64,000 nucleotides of DNA from an uncultured Bacteroidales bacterium (GTDB lineage: Bacteria; Bacteroidota; Bacteroidia; Bacteroidales; Paludibacteraceae), in assembly GCA_902765485.1 (NCBI GenBank), contig CACWZZ010000013.1, positions 51,759-115,758 of the forward strand. Direction: 5' to 3'. The translations under genes were made by a program, and so were the position numbers. Below, one piece after another: positions 33,239 through 42,919 of the stretch (its first letter is position 1; the number at the start of each line of letters is the position of its first letter). The notes under the pieces were generated by a model. It was not told where the DNA came from. It saw nothing but the letters and a program-made list of their open reading frames with translations, and did not search any database.

Positions 33239-34442
33239 AACTATATCCGACACCCAGACCGATCACGCCCTTAAACTGGCAGCGCTCAGAAAGAGCACCT
33301 TCTTTGTTCGCAATCAGCGCACCCGGATAGTACTTCAGACTCGTCTGGAGCGTTACTTGCAGGCATTTGAGGAATTGGTAACTCAGCGCGCAATCCCAAT
33401 CTACATCGAACATACCGAAGGAACGGTTCATGTTCGAATACTTGAAATAGTGGTCTGCCTCGTTATAACCGGGCAGTCCGCGGTTCACCTCGCGGGTAGC
33501 GGCATCTTCGTAAGAAGCCAACTCAACACCACGACCTGCGTACGGAGTGAAGAGGGCCAGCGTCGTGCTCAGTTTCAAATCTTTGTACGTATAAGCGATA
33601 CCTCCCTTGAAACTCAAACCGAACTCAGCACGTGCGTTACGGTCATACATCTTAACGCCCGTTGCGGGATCGAAATACGATACACCGTTGCGGTCCTTGA
33701 GGACAGACGACAAGTCGGTGTGTGCTGCCTGCTCAGCCTCATATACGGTCTGATTCCAATTGGCTTCGTCATTTCCGGCTGCTACCCATGCCTCTTTCGT
33801 GTAGCGCTCGTTCCACGTATTGCCGGTATAAGCCGTCGTGATACGACCTGCGATCGGAGACAGATAGATCGAGAAATCGGCGCCGTTATAACTCTTCTTC
33901 CAGTCAATACCGACCGAGATATCGGTGTACGAAGGAGCCAGCCATTTAGAGATCGCAGGGTTATATCCCGTCACATACTCGCGACCCAACGCATATTGGC
34001 TCTGGAAACCCGCCAAAACAGTCAGATACCAAGTCTCTTTGAACTCCCAACCGAACTTGGTTGCCAACTTGATATTATCGCTTGATTTCTGGAATGCATC
34101 CTCTTTCTGGTCAATCCAGGTCATACCGAAATCGGTGTCAAAGTTGGTCTCCCATGCAATCGCATTCTTATGGTACAGCAAGTGCAACTTGGCATACACA
34201 ATACCGTTCACATTGTTCTTACCACCGGCAGCCCAGTTAACCAATCCGGTTGCAGCAGCATTCAAACCCACTGTTCCGTCAAACTTCCAAGCCTTCTCCG
34301 CATTCTCCAGTTTCTGCAAATCCGCTCCGGCTTTCTCAGCAGCATCCGCATTGCCCGTTACGGTAGCCTTATCTACCGTCTGGGCAGAAACAGCAAACAT
34401 GGTCATCATGGCCATTACAACAGATAAAATAGTTTTTTTCAT
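33234..34442 (-). CDS. DUF3078 outer-membrane barrel protein
   Basis: A signal peptide (1-20, MFAVSAQ) is followed by a predicted outer-membrane beta-barrel of the DUF3078 family. The NWAAGGKNNVNGIVYAKLHL motif matches the NW(Y/A)xGG signature shared with the second DUF3078 protein at 51212. The last residue is Phe, as usual for barrel proteins (GVIGLGVGYSF). The function of the family is unknown. It has its own promoter and is followed by the coiled-coil, zapA, rny group. Confidence 0.87.
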   Translation of the reverse strand: MKKTILSVVMAMMTMFAVSAQTVDKATVTGNADAAEKAGADLQKLENAEKAWKFDGTVGLNAAATGLVNWAAGGKNNVNGIVYAKLHLLYHKNAIAWETNFDTDFGMTWIDQKEDAFQKSSDNIKLATKFGWEFKETWYLTVLAGFQSQYALGREYVTGYNPAISKWLAPSYTDISVGIDWKKSYNGADFSIYLSPIAGRITTAYTGNTWNERYTKEAWVAAGNDEANWNQTVYEAEQAAHTDLSSVLKDRNGVSYFDPATGVKMYDRNARAEFGLSFKGGIAYTYKDLKLSTTLALFTPYAGRGVELASYEDAATREVNRGLPGYNEADHYFKYSNMNRSFGMFDVDWDCALSYQFLKCLQVTLQTSLKYYPGALIANKEGALSERCQFKGVIGLGVGYSF

Positions 34443-34489
34443 ACCTTTATTCTAAATTGTTTGTTACGTTAATTTTTAAAAATCGGGCA

Positions 34490-34520
34490 CAAAATTACAA
34501 AAAAATTCTTATATACGCAA
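34490..34520 (-). promoter_or_regulatory. Bacteroidales promoter of the DUF3078 gene
   Basis: Minus strand TTGCGTATATAAG followed by TTGTAATTTTGTGCC. Confidence 0.8.
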
Positions 34521-34591
34521 ATAAATAATGTACGCGCGCGACTTTTTTTGATAAAAGTGTCAATTTTTACACATTTTTTTTTAATATGTGC

Positions 34592-34622
34592 ACATTTATA
34601 TGCAAAAAAAGCAGTAATTTTG
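34592..34622 (+). promoter_or_regulatory. Promoter of the large secreted protein and probably the que genes
   Basis: GCAGTAATTTTGCAGC is a good -7 element. The -33 region (ACATTTATATGC) lacks a clear TTG. Confidence 0.65.
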
Positions 34623-34667
34623 CAGCGTGAATTAATATCCGCCAATACGTGCATGCCGGTACGGCAA

Positions 34668-34704
34668 ATTTACGAGACGAATACGAGACACATACGGGAC
34701 GATA
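34668..34704. repeat. short tandem repeat, TACGAGACGAA family
   Basis: Three units of 11 bases: TACGAGACGAA, TACGAGACACA, TACGGGACGAT, in the leader of the secreted-protein gene. Confidence 0.8.
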
Positions 34705-34744
34705 GAATTAAAAAAAACAACAATAGAATAAAAAAAACAACAAT

Positions 34745-37700
34745 ATGAAAAACGTAGTTAAGATTCTACTAATTACCGTGATTTATTTGATCCCAAGCAG
34801 TTTGTTTGCGCAAACAACTAACACGGGCAATTACTCCACACAGGTCATTTCTGCAGATGGAAAAACGAGTACATGGACGTTTATCAAACCTTCATCTCAA
34901 GTCACCGTTCCTGCTAATGCAGAGACCGAAGATAACGGAATTATCTATGTTCCGTCGGGAGGTAGTAAGATGAAATTTTCCAGTAGCAACCAATTTTCCT
35001 GGCAAGGACAAAGTAGCGGATATATTCCCGTTCCGGCAGGCGGAGCAGGTACAATCAGCATGACTGTTGCCGGACAAAGTGATTCACGTCACTTACAATT
35101 GTATGTTAACGGGACGGCAGCCGGGGAAACAAAGCGTTTATACTCCAAAGCAAGTTCGGACGGAAACATCACATCGGACGGCAAGAGAGGTCCGCAATCG
35201 TTCCAGTTCACTTCTTCCGACTTAACCACTAAAGGCGGCAAGACGTATCTGCATTTTAAGGACAATAATTCAGAAATGAAGATAGCCACAATTACGGTTG
35301 CTTTGACAACCGGGTCATATACTGCAGCAGGGCCTGTTATCTCAACGGATGCTACTCTTTCGGCATTGACATACAACGGTACCTCTGTGCCTAATTTCTC
35401 TGCTACTACCACCAATTATGAGGTGGAATTACCGGCTGGCACGACAACTCCTCCGACTGTAGCAGCCACGAAAAATGACACAAAGGCTTCCGATCCTGTG
35501 ATCACACAGGCTACCTCTCTGCCGGGAAATGCAACCGTGACCGTAACGGCGGAAGATGGTACTACCACCAAGGTTTATACCATTACCTTCACCGTCGCAT
35601 CTTCGGCGCCGAAAGTAACGAGCGCTAACTGGAGCAATATCAAGGGCACAGCAGCTATCGACCAAGTTGCCAAAACGATTACCGGACAAGTGACGAATGG
35701 CTCTTCGCTTACAATCACGCCACAGTTCACAGGAGACAATATCGATTCTTGGACACCCAATACCGCACAAAACTTCGCAAACGGAGCGGTAACCTACACG
35801 TTCAAGAGCACAACAAACGAAACTACCGTCTATGCCGTAACGATCACAGAAGCACCCGCGGTGTCAACTGATGCCACTTTGAGTAGTTTAAAATACGGCA
35901 GCACATCTGTTCCTAATTTCTCGGCAAATACACTGACGTACAATATCGAATTAACGGCTGGCACCAAAACTCCGCCAACTATTTCGGCAACCGCAAACGA
36001 AAGCCATGCTACGGTAAACATCACCCAAGCTGCTTCTGTTCCCGGCGTGGGAAAAGTGGAAGTAACGGCTGAAGACGGCGAAACAAAACTGACTTACACG
36101 ATCAATTATACGGTAGCTCTTCCTTCCAGCGATCTCACTACCCACGTCCCTGAGATATACGAGGCAAAAGAACTCGCCGGAGGTTACAATGGTACACTCA
36201 GCATGTTCAATAGCCGAGAATACGAGGTTTATTATGCTACTTTTGATGCAAATAGCCATTACCGCGTAGCGGTTACTCCGGTCCAAAAAACGGATGGTTT
36301 TACCGTAGCCGGAAACTCCGACTATGAGTGCAAAGCAAAAGACGGATGGCTGGAGGTTAAAGGTGCCACCTCCAAATCGAACTATTCCGGAGCAAAAACG
36401 GACGAGTTCGAAGCCGGAGATTATGGCCAGCATAAAATCTACAATGACGGTTATTACAAACTGCGTATTAGCGGATACGACCAATTTTCCTTCTTTGCGC
36501 GCGACAACACTGCCGATGCCAGCAAAGGCAAATATTTCAAGGTGTTCATAGACGATGTTGAGCAGCCGACTAACCAACTTAGTACAAACGATAAGATTCG
36601 TCGCTACGATATCTCTACCGGCGAACATATAATCGAAGTGCGCGGCGTGGGTGGCAGCAACAACTATTTCTACGGTTTCTCCCTCCGTCTGGCGCAAGAG
36701 CCGCGAACGAAATGGGTCAAAGGAAATGACTCCACCCAGGTCGTTTATCAAACAGGCTCTATCAATCCGATCACGTACTCCACCAAGTACAACAACATTC
36801 CCAGAGCAAAAACGGATTTGGTATGGGATGGACCGGAAGCAACCGGTATTGGTTTGACCCAACATAATGGTACATTGAGCGACACGTTGATCCTGAGCGG
36901 TCAAGCCAACTGTCAGGTGGGCACGTATAAATACCATATCGTGGCTCATTACAACGGAGTACCAACCAACAGTGTATCCGGTAAGTTCATCGTTAAATCT
37001 TCTATCGCCGCCAGATCCGAATTGGATGCATTGGCATATACAGGTGAAGAGATGGATCAAATCATTTTCGCCTACTATGCGCTGTCTGCCGATGAAGTAC
37101 AGCTCACATGGCCCAATGGGCAGCCGGCGGGAATTAGCGGATCCGGAAACAACGGCAGATATATCATTGGAGGTACTCCTACTGCCACTTCCGGCACGTA
37201 CCCGTATTCGATCACTACTGCCGGCGGCGACACGACGTTCACCGGCACGATCTCTGTCATTACTCCGAACTACGGTCCTAAATCAGTCATGTACCTCTGC
37301 AAGAACGCCAAGGATTACAGCAAAGATGCGATATACCAAGCATTGAACGGAACCGGTTCCAACCAATGGGATCTCTTCCCTCGCAAACAGAGAGAAGACG
37401 GACCGCGGCCTACTGAACAATACGCCAACTATAAATGGATTCTGATCTCCGAGGACGCCGATGCAGACAACCTCGAAGTGCTTTCTATCATTCAAGGCGG
37501 CGCTAACCTGCCTGTTTTGAGCATGAAAGGCTTCACGTATGCGCAAGGACGTCTGAATTGGGGAGAACCGAACAACGGCGCGATCGATACCACTCTGAAT
37601 ACCAAGAACAAAGGTACCAAACTATACATCGAGCAACCCTCGCATCCGATCTTTGCACAACTGGGTAGTAGCCTGAAGAAAGGCGACTCTATCCAGATAC

Positions 37701-38410
37701 TGAGCAACTATGAGTTGAATGGGATCATGCCGGTTGACGTCAAATTACCGGGCACCTATTGCCTTGCTACCGCTTATACGCGCGACATCAACGACTACTA
37801 CAAAAACGGCGAACTACAAACAGCGCTGCACGAAGTGCCGGCTAACATGCGAGGCGGACAGAAATATATCTGTCTGCCGTTGGCTAAAGGTGTTACTTTC
37901 ACCCCGCAAGGAAAGAACCTGCTCAACGGAATTATCTCGTACCTGCTGAGTCCGGACCAAGCAACCGTTGAGACACCGGAGCTGCAGATCAACAGTTTCG
38001 AACTCTTGGGTGTGAAAGCCACCATTAACCAAAGCGAGAACACGATCTCGCTGGCACTCACGGAAGAGCAAAGTGCGCAACTGGAAGGAGCTGAACCCAC
38101 GATCAAGATAGCCGATGAAGCCAACACCCATGTCACCACTTCTGCGGTTCCGCTGCAATATGCGCTCTATACTCCGAAAATCTATGTGGTCACCGACTAC
38201 ATCAACCGCCGTGCGTACAGCTTGACCATCGATGTCTACGATCCGGAAGGAATTGAGAATGTATATGAAGCCGGCGAATGGGTGAATATCTATGATATTT
38301 ATGGTCGCAAGGTAGCTACGACGAACGAGAATATTTATACGATGGATCTGCCGAGAGGAATGTACATCATTGTGACCGAAAGCGGCGAGACCCTCAAAAT
38401 TATGCGTTAA
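34745..38410 (+). CDS. Large type IX-secreted protein with cadherin-like beta-sandwich repeats
   Basis: The 1221 residues start with a signal peptide (to about 23, SLFAQ). Two related beta-sandwich modules begin near residues 200 and 374 with [20 protein letters not shown] and [20 protein letters not shown], a pattern of the cadherin-like beta-sandwich family, each ending in a TVTAEDGxTTKVYTI-like strand. Further beta-rich domains follow, and a large unassigned domain spans about 840-1090. The C-terminus has a type A sorting tail: [11 protein letters not shown], then [13 protein letters not shown] and KIMR. It should be exported by the type IX system and attached at the surface. The stop is only seven bases before queF. 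Confidence 0.85.
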   Translation: MKNVVKILLITVIYLIPSSLFAQTTNTGNYSTQVISADGKTSTWTFIKPSSQVTVPANAETEDNGIIYVPSGGSKMKFSSSNQFSWQGQSSGYIPVPAGGAGTISMTVAGQSDSRHLQLYVNGTAAGETKRLYSKASSDGNITSDGKRGPQSFQFTSSDLTTKGGKTYLHFKDNNSEMKIATITVALTTGSYTAAGPVISTDATLSALTYNGTSVPNFSATTTNYEVELPAGTTTPPTVAATKNDTKASDPVITQATSLPGNATVTVTAEDGTTTKVYTITFTVASSAPKVTSANWSNIKGTAAIDQVAKTITGQVTNGSSLTITPQFTGDNIDSWTPNTAQNFANGAVTYTFKSTTNETTVYAVTITEAPAVSTDATLSSLKYGSTSVPNFSANTLTYNIELTAGTKTPPTISATANESHATVNITQAASVPGVGKVEVTAEDGETKLTYTINYTVALPSSDLTTHVPEIYEAKELAGGYNGTLSMFNSREYEVYYATFDANSHYRVAVTPVQKTDGFTVAGNSDYECKAKDGWLEVKGATSKSNYSGAKTDEFEAGDYGQHKIYNDGYYKLRISGYDQFSFFARDNTADASKGKYFKVFIDDVEQPTNQLSTNDKIRRYDISTGEHIIEVRGVGGSNNYFYGFSLRLAQEPRTKWVKGNDSTQVVYQTGSINPITYSTKYNNIPRAKTDLVWDGPEATGIGLTQHNGTLSDTLILSGQANCQVGTYKYHIVAHYNGVPTNSVSGKFIVKSSIAARSELDALAYTGEEMDQIIFAYYALSADEVQLTWPNGQPAGISGSGNNGRYIIGGTPTATSGTYPYSITTAGGDTTFTGTISVITPNYGPKSVMYLCKNAKDYSKDAIYQALNGTGSNQWDLFPRKQREDGPRPTEQYANYKWILISEDADADNLEVLSIIQGGANLPVLSMKGFTYAQGRLNWGEPNNGAIDTTLNTKNKGTKLYIEQPSHPIFAQLGSSLKKGDSIQILSNYELNGIMPVDVKLPGTYCLATAYTRDINDYYKNGELQTALHEVPANMRGGQKYICLPLAKGVTFTPQGKNLLNGIISYLLSPDQATVETPELQINSFELLGVKATINQSENTISLALTEEQSAQLEGAEPTIKIADEANTHVTTSAVPLQYALYTPKIYVVTDYINRRAYSLTIDVYDPEGIENVYEAGEWVNIYDIYGRKVATTNENIYTMDLPRGMYIIVTESGETLKIMR

Positions 38411-38417
38411 AACAGAA

Positions 38418-38894
38418 ATGCGAACAGAAAACGAATTAGAGGGGGTAACTCTCTTGGGAAACCAGCACGTGCAATATAGCGACAACTATAACCCCTCCGT
38501 GCTGGAGACGTTCCCGAACAAACACCCTGAGAACGAATACCTCGTTACCTTCAACTGTCCGGAGTTCACCACCCTTTGTCCCAAGACAGGGCAACCCGAT
38601 TTCGGACATCTGTACATCAGTTATATCCCGCGCGAGCGGATGGTGGAGAGCAAGAGCCTCAAGTTATACCTCTTCTCCTTCCGAAACCACGGCGATTTCC
38701 ATGAGGACTGCGTGAATATTATCATGAAAGATCTCGTCCGACTGATGGATCCCAAATATCTGGAGGTCATCGGCTATTTCATGCCCCGCGGCGGAATCAG
38801 CATCTATCCCTTTGCCAACTATGCCGACAAGGATCACGAGGAACTGAAGGCACAGCGCCTCCGCGAACAATTCATACTAAACACGAAACACTAA
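38418..38894 (+). CDS. queF: NADPH-dependent 7-cyano-7-deazaguanine reductase
   Basis: It reduces preQ0 to preQ1 in queuosine synthesis. The 158 residues belong to the short, YkvM-type QueF. The region [20 protein letters not shown] contains the nucleophilic Cys and the catalytic Asp, and the QueF signature follows as [20 protein letters not shown]. It is the first of four que genes in a row. Confidence 0.96.
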   Translation: MRTENELEGVTLLGNQHVQYSDNYNPSVLETFPNKHPENEYLVTFNCPEFTTLCPKTGQPDFGHLYISYIPRERMVESKSLKLYLFSFRNHGDFHEDCVNIIMKDLVRLMDPKYLEVIGYFMPRGGISIYPFANYADKDHEELKAQRLREQFILNTKH

Positions 38895-38898
38895 ACAA

Positions 38899-38939
38899 AA
38901 TCCCATCTCCCTCCCTTGAGGGGAGGGATGGGGAGAGGT
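38899..38939. repeat. GC-rich palindrome, CTCCC/GGGAG family
   Basis: CCCTCCCTTGAGGGGAGGG hairpin with outer CCATCT/ATGG flanks in the gap between queF and queC. Confidence 0.82.
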
Positions 38940-38943
38940 TATT

Positions 38944-39597
38944 ATGAAGGATACCCTTATCGTCCTTTCCGGTGGACTGGACTCCACCACAATGCTTTAT
39001 GAGTACCGCTTTCGCATCGGCATGGCGGTCTCGTTTCACTATGGCAGCAACCATAATGACCGCGAGTTAGAGTTTGCCAAACTCCATTGCGAACGGCTCG
39101 GAATACCGCATCTGGTCATTCGCCTGCCGTTTATCAAGCAGTTCTTTAAATCCTCGCTGCTCGAAGGAGCCGAAGCGATACCCGAAGGCAACTACGACGA
39201 AGAGAATATGAAATCAACCGTAGTACCTTTCCGCAATGGTATTATGCTCTCCATTGCCGCAGGCATAGCGGAGAACAACAAGATGCAATATGTGATGCTG
39301 GCGAATCATGCCGGAGACCACACGATCTATCCTGACTGTCGCCCTGAGTTCGTGGACGCGATGAACAAAGCTATCCATTTCGGCACATGGAATGGCGTTC
39401 AACTCCTCACGCCTTATACTAATCTCACCAAAGCGGAGATAGCGGCTAAAGGAAAAGAGTTGAATATCGACTACTCCGAGACGTGGAGCTGTTACAAGGG
39501 TGGCGAGCACCACTGCGGCGTCTGCGGTACCTGCCGTGAGCGCAAAGAAGCCCTCGCGCAAGCCGGCATTGAAGATAACACCATTTACGAGAATTGA
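38944..39597 (+). CDS. queC: 7-cyano-7-deazaguanine synthase
   Basis: It converts 7-carboxy-7-deazaguanine and ammonia to preQ0 using ATP. The 217 residues have the PP-loop SGGLDST at 9-15 and a zinc-binding Cys cluster near the end (CYKGGEHHCGVCGTCRERKE). Length and motifs fit the family. Confidence 0.96.
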   Translation: MKDTLIVLSGGLDSTTMLYEYRFRIGMAVSFHYGSNHNDRELEFAKLHCERLGIPHLVIRLPFIKQFFKSSLLEGAEAIPEGNYDEENMKSTVVPFRNGIMLSIAAGIAENNKMQYVMLANHAGDHTIYPDCRPEFVDAMNKAIHFGTWNGVQLLTPYTNLTKAEIAAKGKELNIDYSETWSCYKGGEHHCGVCGTCRERKEALAQAGIEDNTIYEN

Positions 39598-39598
39598 A

Positions 39599-39637
39599 CG
39601 ACTAGACAACTAGTCAACTAGTCAACTAGACAACTAT
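39599..39637. repeat. short tandem repeat, CTAGTCAA family
   Basis: ACTAGACAACTAGTCAACTA and GTCAACTAGACAACTA: four 9-base units in the queC-queD gap, related to the TCTAGTTTA arrays flanking tdh. Confidence 0.92.
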
Positions 39638-39641
39638 AAAA

Positions 39642-39974
39642 ATGTACTACGTAGAAAAAAGAGTAGAGATCTCGGCGGCGCATAATTTGATGCTGTCGTA
39701 CGAAAGCAAATGCGAGAACCTGCATGGCCATAACTGGATTATTGTGGTCTATTGCAAAGCCAAGGAGCTGAACCAAGACGGGATGGTGACTGACTTCACC
39801 CACATCAAAAAAGTGGTGAAGGACAGCTTTGACCATAAATATATCAACGAGATATTGGACGTCAACCCGTCCGCAGAGAACATCGCCCGCTGGATCTGCG
39901 ACCATGTAGAGAATTGCTACAAGGTCTCCGTCCAAGAATCCGAAGGCAACACCGCTATTTATGAGAGAGACTAG
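39642..39974 (+). CDS. queD: 6-carboxytetrahydropterin synthase
   Basis: It makes 6-carboxytetrahydropterin from dihydroneopterin triphosphate, the first pathway-specific step. The 110 residues show zinc-binding His residues in EISAAHNL and LHGHNW, the catalytic Cys just before (KCENLHGHNW), and the FTHIKKVVKDSFDHKYIN region with a further catalytic His. Confidence 0.95.
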   Translation: MYYVEKRVEISAAHNLMLSYESKCENLHGHNWIIVVYCKAKELNQDGMVTDFTHIKKVVKDSFDHKYINEILDVNPSAENIARWICDHVENCYKVSVQESEGNTAIYERD

Positions 39975-40007
39975 GATCCTAGGAAACTAGGGCCCTAGGA
40001 TACTAGT
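39972..40007. repeat. short tandem repeat, CTAGGAxxCTAGG family
   Basis: CTAGGATCCTAGGAAACTAG followed by GGCCCTAGGATACTAG in the queD-queE gap; a CTAG-based variant of the 39599 array. Confidence 0.85.
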
Positions 40008-40008
40008 A

Positions 40009-40662
40009 ATGTACCGAGTTAACGAAATATTCTTTACCTTGCAGGGCGAGGGCGCGCACAGCGGTATTCCCGCTGTGTTTGTTCGCTTTAGCGGCTGCAA
40101 TCTGCGCTGCCCTTGGTGCGACACCGACTTTGCGGAGTTTACCGAGATGAGTGCATCGGAGATCATTGAGGAGATGCGCGCACTCTACGACGCGCCCAAC
40201 GAGCGCCGTAAGATGTGCGTCCTCACCGGAGGCGAACCGAGTCTGCAGGTGGACAAACCGCTCATTGATGCGCTACACGAAGCGGGATTCTATATCTGCA
40301 TCGAGACCAACGGCACACGTCCGCTACCAGAAGGGATCGACTGGATCACTTGTTCTCCCAAAGAGTTCAGCCTTCAGCATTCGGCAATAAGCCATCAGCC
40401 GCCTTTGGCGCTCAAGAGAGTGAACGAAGTAAAAGTGGTCTTCACCGGCACGTACGACCCGGAGATCTGGCGCTCCCAGATAGAAGCAGAGCATTGGATG
40501 CTCCAGCCCCTGCGCTACAACGGCGACCTGCTCATGGAGAGCGGGATCGACGAATGGTCGGAGGACAACAACGATAACTTGGACGAAACGGTCCGCTATA
40601 TCCTCGCCCACCCTTTCTGGCGACTCAGCGTCCAACTCCATAAGATCATCGGCCTTCGATAA
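40009..40662 (+). CDS. queE: 7-carboxy-7-deazaguanine synthase (radical SAM)
   Basis: It rearranges 6-carboxytetrahydropterin to the 7-deazapurine. The 217 residues have the radical-SAM iron-sulfur motif with Cys at 30, 34 and 37 (FSGCNLRCPWCDTD) and the glycine-rich LTGGEPSLQ. About residues 120-135 (FSLQHSAISHQPPL) are an insertion encoded by the GCTGAT repeat family, placed after the conserved TCSPKE. The gene closes the queF-queC-queD-queE group. Confidence 0.94.
   Translation: MYRVNEIFFTLQGEGAHSGIPAVFVRFSGCNLRCPWCDTDFAEFTEMSASEIIEEMRALYDAPNERRKMCVLTGGEPSLQVDKPLIDALHEAGFYICIETNGTRPLPEGIDWITCSPKEFSLQHSAISHQPPLALKRVNEVKVVFTGTYDPEIWRSQIEAEHWMLQPLRYNGDLLMESGIDEWSEDNNDNLDETVRYILAHPFWRLSVQLHKIIGLR
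40365..40402. repeat. short tandem repeat, TTCAGC/CATCAGC family, in coding sequence
   Basis: GTTCAGCCTTCAGCATTCGG and CAATAAGCCATCAGCCGCC are translated in queE. Confidence 0.8.
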
Positions 40663-40694
40663 AAAAAACAGACGCCCGAAAGCGTCTGTTTTCT
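40661..40694. terminator. Bidirectional intrinsic terminator
   Basis: ACAGACGC (40668-40675), loop CCGAAA, GCGTCTGT (40682-40689), with an A run before and a T run after. It serves the convergent que genes (plus) and the TerB-like gene (minus). Confidence 0.93.
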
Positions 40695-40711
40695 TATTTC
40701 CGTGGTTCGTA

Positions 40712-41101
40712 TTAGAAATCAACACCTTCTACGAGCAGCGACGGATCTTTCTTCAGCTGTTGCAAGTACTTGATCGTTACGTACTGCGCACCCCAGCCGA
40801 AGTTATCGCAAGCGGTGTGAACGCGTTGCATCTCCTTGATAGCGATGCGGTTGTCAGCGATCGAAATACGTACCATACCGAAGATTGCCAGGTCTTTGTC
40901 ATCCTCGCTCATCAGCGGAGTAAGAGCAGCCAGGTTGGTCGGGTGATCTACCTCAGCAGCGCAAGCGCGGAGCACGGCACTACGGTCCAAACCGTTAGCG
41001 GCAGCCAAATCGCCGATACGCTCTACCTCAGAGTCATACAGATTGCCATCTACCAATGCGATGTTCGTGGCAAAAGCAGCAAAAATTTGTTCTCTTGTCA
41101 T
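40712..41101 (-). CDS. TerB-like small helical protein
   Basis: The 129 all-helical residues (FAAFATNIALVDGNLYDSEV, MSEDDKDLAIFGMVRISIAD) resemble the TerB fold: an acidic metal-binding first helix pair (VDGNLYDSE) and a second repeat-like pair (ADNRIAIKEM). No signal peptide or membrane helix. The relationship is by pattern only. Function unknown. Confidence 0.62.
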   Translation of the reverse strand: MTREQIFAAFATNIALVDGNLYDSEVERIGDLAAANGLDRSAVLRACAAEVDHPTNLAALTPLMSEDDKDLAIFGMVRISIADNRIAIKEMQRVHTACDNFGWGAQYVTIKYLQQLKKDPSLLVEGVDF

Positions 41102-41125
41102 AATAGTAAAAATTTGTGGTTAATA

Positions 41126-41653
41126 TTAATATTGAGCAGCGTCATATACGGCGTCCGCTGTCTCGGCGCCCGCAAGACGTTCTATGATGCAGAAGGCGAA
41201 ATCAGAACTCAGACCCGGTCCTTTGCCGGTGATAATATTCTTGCTTTCAACGACTAATCCGCCGACATAACTCTCACCCAGCGCGGCTTGCAGACCGGGA
41301 TAACAAGTAGCCTGTTTGCCCTCCAGAATGCCTAATTTAGCCAGCACAGTCGGAGCCGCACAAATCGCCGCGATCAGTTTGTCGGCTTTGTTATGCTCGA
41401 TGAGCAGCTCGCACAATGCGGAACATTCGCCCAACTTGGTCTGTCCGCCCGGAAGGATCAGCATCTCGGCGTCCGAGAAATCAATCTTCTCCATCAGTCC
41501 GTCTGCTTCCACGGCGATGTTATGCGCGCCGAGAACCATCGGATTGCCGGTTACAGACACTGTCGTCAATGCGATTTTTGCGCGACGCAGCAAATCAATC
41601 GTGGTAACTGCTTCGATCTCCTCGAAACCATTGTCAAGAAACAAGTAGTTCAT
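41126..41653 (-). CDS. DJ-1/PfpI family protein
   Basis: The 175 residues are a full DJ-1/ThiJ domain. The start is FLDNGFEEIEAVTTIDLLRR, with the conserved Glu of the active site. The nucleophile Cys is in AAICAAPTVL near residue 100, and GKGPGLSSDFAFCIIERL is at the end. Related proteins act as chaperones or glyoxalase/deglycase enzymes; which applies here is not clear. The gap to the tonB gene is filled by an array of AATTTACAATT repeats. Confidence 0.9.
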   Translation of the reverse strand: MNYLFLDNGFEEIEAVTTIDLLRRAKIALTTVSVTGNPMVLGAHNIAVEADGLMEKIDFSDAEMLILPGGQTKLGECSALCELLIEHNKADKLIAAICAAPTVLAKLGILEGKQATCYPGLQAALGESYVGGLVVESKNIITGKGPGLSSDFAFCIIERLAGAETADAVYDAAQY

Positions 41654-41702
41654 AACGTAATTTACAATTTAGTAATTTACAATTCAGTAATTTACAATTA
41701 GT
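41654..41702. repeat. short tandem repeat, AATTTACAATTTAGT family
   Basis: Three units of 15 bases (AATTTACAATTTAGT, AATTTACAATTCAGT, AATTTACAATTAG) between tonB and the DJ-1 gene, reaching the tonB stop codon. Confidence 0.93.
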
Positions 41703-42513
41703 TAAACTTGAAATTATAGGTAATTGTTCCGATCTGGTCATGGTCGCCCTCGGTAAACTTCGCCTTCTTGGCGGCGTCGAGAGCGAGTTGGATAGTTTGT
41801 TTATCCGATATATTGGTGCCCGTTGTTTCCCGCGCGTCCACTACTTGCCCTGCGGCATTCACGCGGATCTGGACTACTACTTTGCCTGCTTGGTTAAAGG
41901 TGTTGGACGGTTGCGGCAATGTACCTTTTATACTCCGTCCACCCAGCGACCAACTATTGCCGCCTTGCGAACCGTGTCCCACCGGATTGCCTTTCTGCCC
42001 GGCTCCTTGGCTGTTGCCCGATCCGGTCGTGTTACCGGATTGACCGAACAACGAACCCATCTGGTTGGCTTTGGCAATCGCTTCAGCCTGTTTGGCTTTC
42101 TCTGCCGCTTCGGCTGCTTCACGCGCTTTGCGTTCCGCTTCTAACCGCGCCTGCTCTTCGCGTTGACGCTGTTTCTCCGCAGCCTCTGCCTGCTTGCGCT
42201 CACGCTCTTTGCGTTCCTGCTCTTTCTGCAGCGCCAGCGACTCCTCGTCCTCCTGAGTCATCAGGTCGTTATTCGAAGGAGCGGAAGGCTGCTCTGGAGC
42301 GGCTGCAGACGGCTGCTCCAGAGGAACCGCCTCCGATTGCTCCGCCATGTATCCGCCGGCTTCCATCACTTCGCCGAACGCTACCTCCACGCCTTCTTCC
42401 TCTTCCGGCACTACGGCAGTCAAGCGAATGAACCAAAGCAGCAGAAACACCAGAAGCAGGAACAGGACCGTACCCGTCGTTGCTACAATATGTCGTTCTT
42501 GTTTTTTGGTCAT
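41698..42513 (-). CDS. tonB: Energy transducer TonB
   Basis: The 271 residues have an N-terminal membrane anchor (about 12-31), then an acidic and Pro/Gln-rich periplasmic part, then a long charged helix of Ala, Glu, Lys and Arg (about 88-150), a Gly/Asn/Gln-rich linker and a C-terminal TonB domain (GTLPQPSNTFNQAGKVVVQI, ending ITYNFKFN). It transfers energy from ExbB-ExbD to outer-membrane receptors. Its start overlaps the exbD stop by four bases. Confidence 0.88.
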   Translation of the reverse strand: MTKKQERHIVATTGTVLFLLLVFLLLWFIRLTAVVPEEEEGVEVAFGEVMEAGGYMAEQSEAVPLEQPSAAAPEQPSAPSNNDLMTQEDEESLALQKEQERKERERKQAEAAEKQRQREEQARLEAERKAREAAEAAEKAKQAEAIAKANQMGSLFGQSGNTTGSGNSQGAGQKGNPVGHGSQGGNSWSLGGRSIKGTLPQPSNTFNQAGKVVVQIRVNAAGQVVDARETTGTNISDKQTIQLALDAAKKAKFTEGDHDQIGTITYNFKFN

Positions 42514-42917
42514 TTCTTAGTCGCCACTACCAGCCGCATGTGGTGTTCGTTCGCTATGTCCAGCACGCGCACCACTTCCTTGTACGCCACATCCTCGTCG
42601 GCGTGCAGCGCAATATACATCGTGCTGTCCGAAGCCTGAATACCGCTCAGGTATCCCTCCAGACTCTCCGGGTCGATTGCGACTGGTTTGGCTTTGCCGA
42701 TCGCCACATAATAGTTGCCGAGGTTGTCAATCGACACTTTGGCTACCTGCGGACGGGTCGCTTTCTGCGAACGGGAAGTCGGCAGGTTGATCTTGATATC
42801 ATTGGGCGAAGACATCGTGGACGCCATGACGAAGAACAGCAGCAGCAGGAACACCAAGTCCGTCATGGAGCTCATCGCGAACGTCGCTTCTACCCTATTG
42901 CGTCTCTTTAGTGCCAT
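42510..42917 (-). CDS. exbD: Biopolymer transport protein ExbD
   Basis: The 135 residues have one N-terminal membrane helix (SMTDLVFLLLLFFVMASTM) with the proton-conducting Asp at its start, and a periplasmic domain containing VSIDNLGNYYVAIGK. Together with the neighbouring exbB-like gene it forms the proton channel that powers TonB. Confidence 0.93.
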   Translation of the reverse strand: MALKRRNRVEATFAMSSMTDLVFLLLLFFVMASTMSSPNDIKINLPTSRSQKATRPQVAKVSIDNLGNYYVAIGKAKPVAIDPESLEGYLSGIQASDSTMYIALHADEDVAYKEVVRVLDIANEHHMRLVVATKK

Positions 42918-42919
42918 AC

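Larger units (their letters stand above)
34443..34744. other. Intergenic region with divergent promoters and a tandem repeat
   Basis: It holds the minus promoter of the DUF3078 gene and the plus promoter of the large secreted protein, followed by a 120-base leader containing TACGAGACGAA-type repeats and two AATAGAATTAAAAAAAACAA-like blocks. No gene seen. Confidence 0.7.

Noticed and set aside
38411-38417. preQ1 riboswitch in front of queF
   Set aside because: Only seven bases separate queF from the preceding gene, and no preQ1 aptamer pattern was seen in the leader at 34623-34744.
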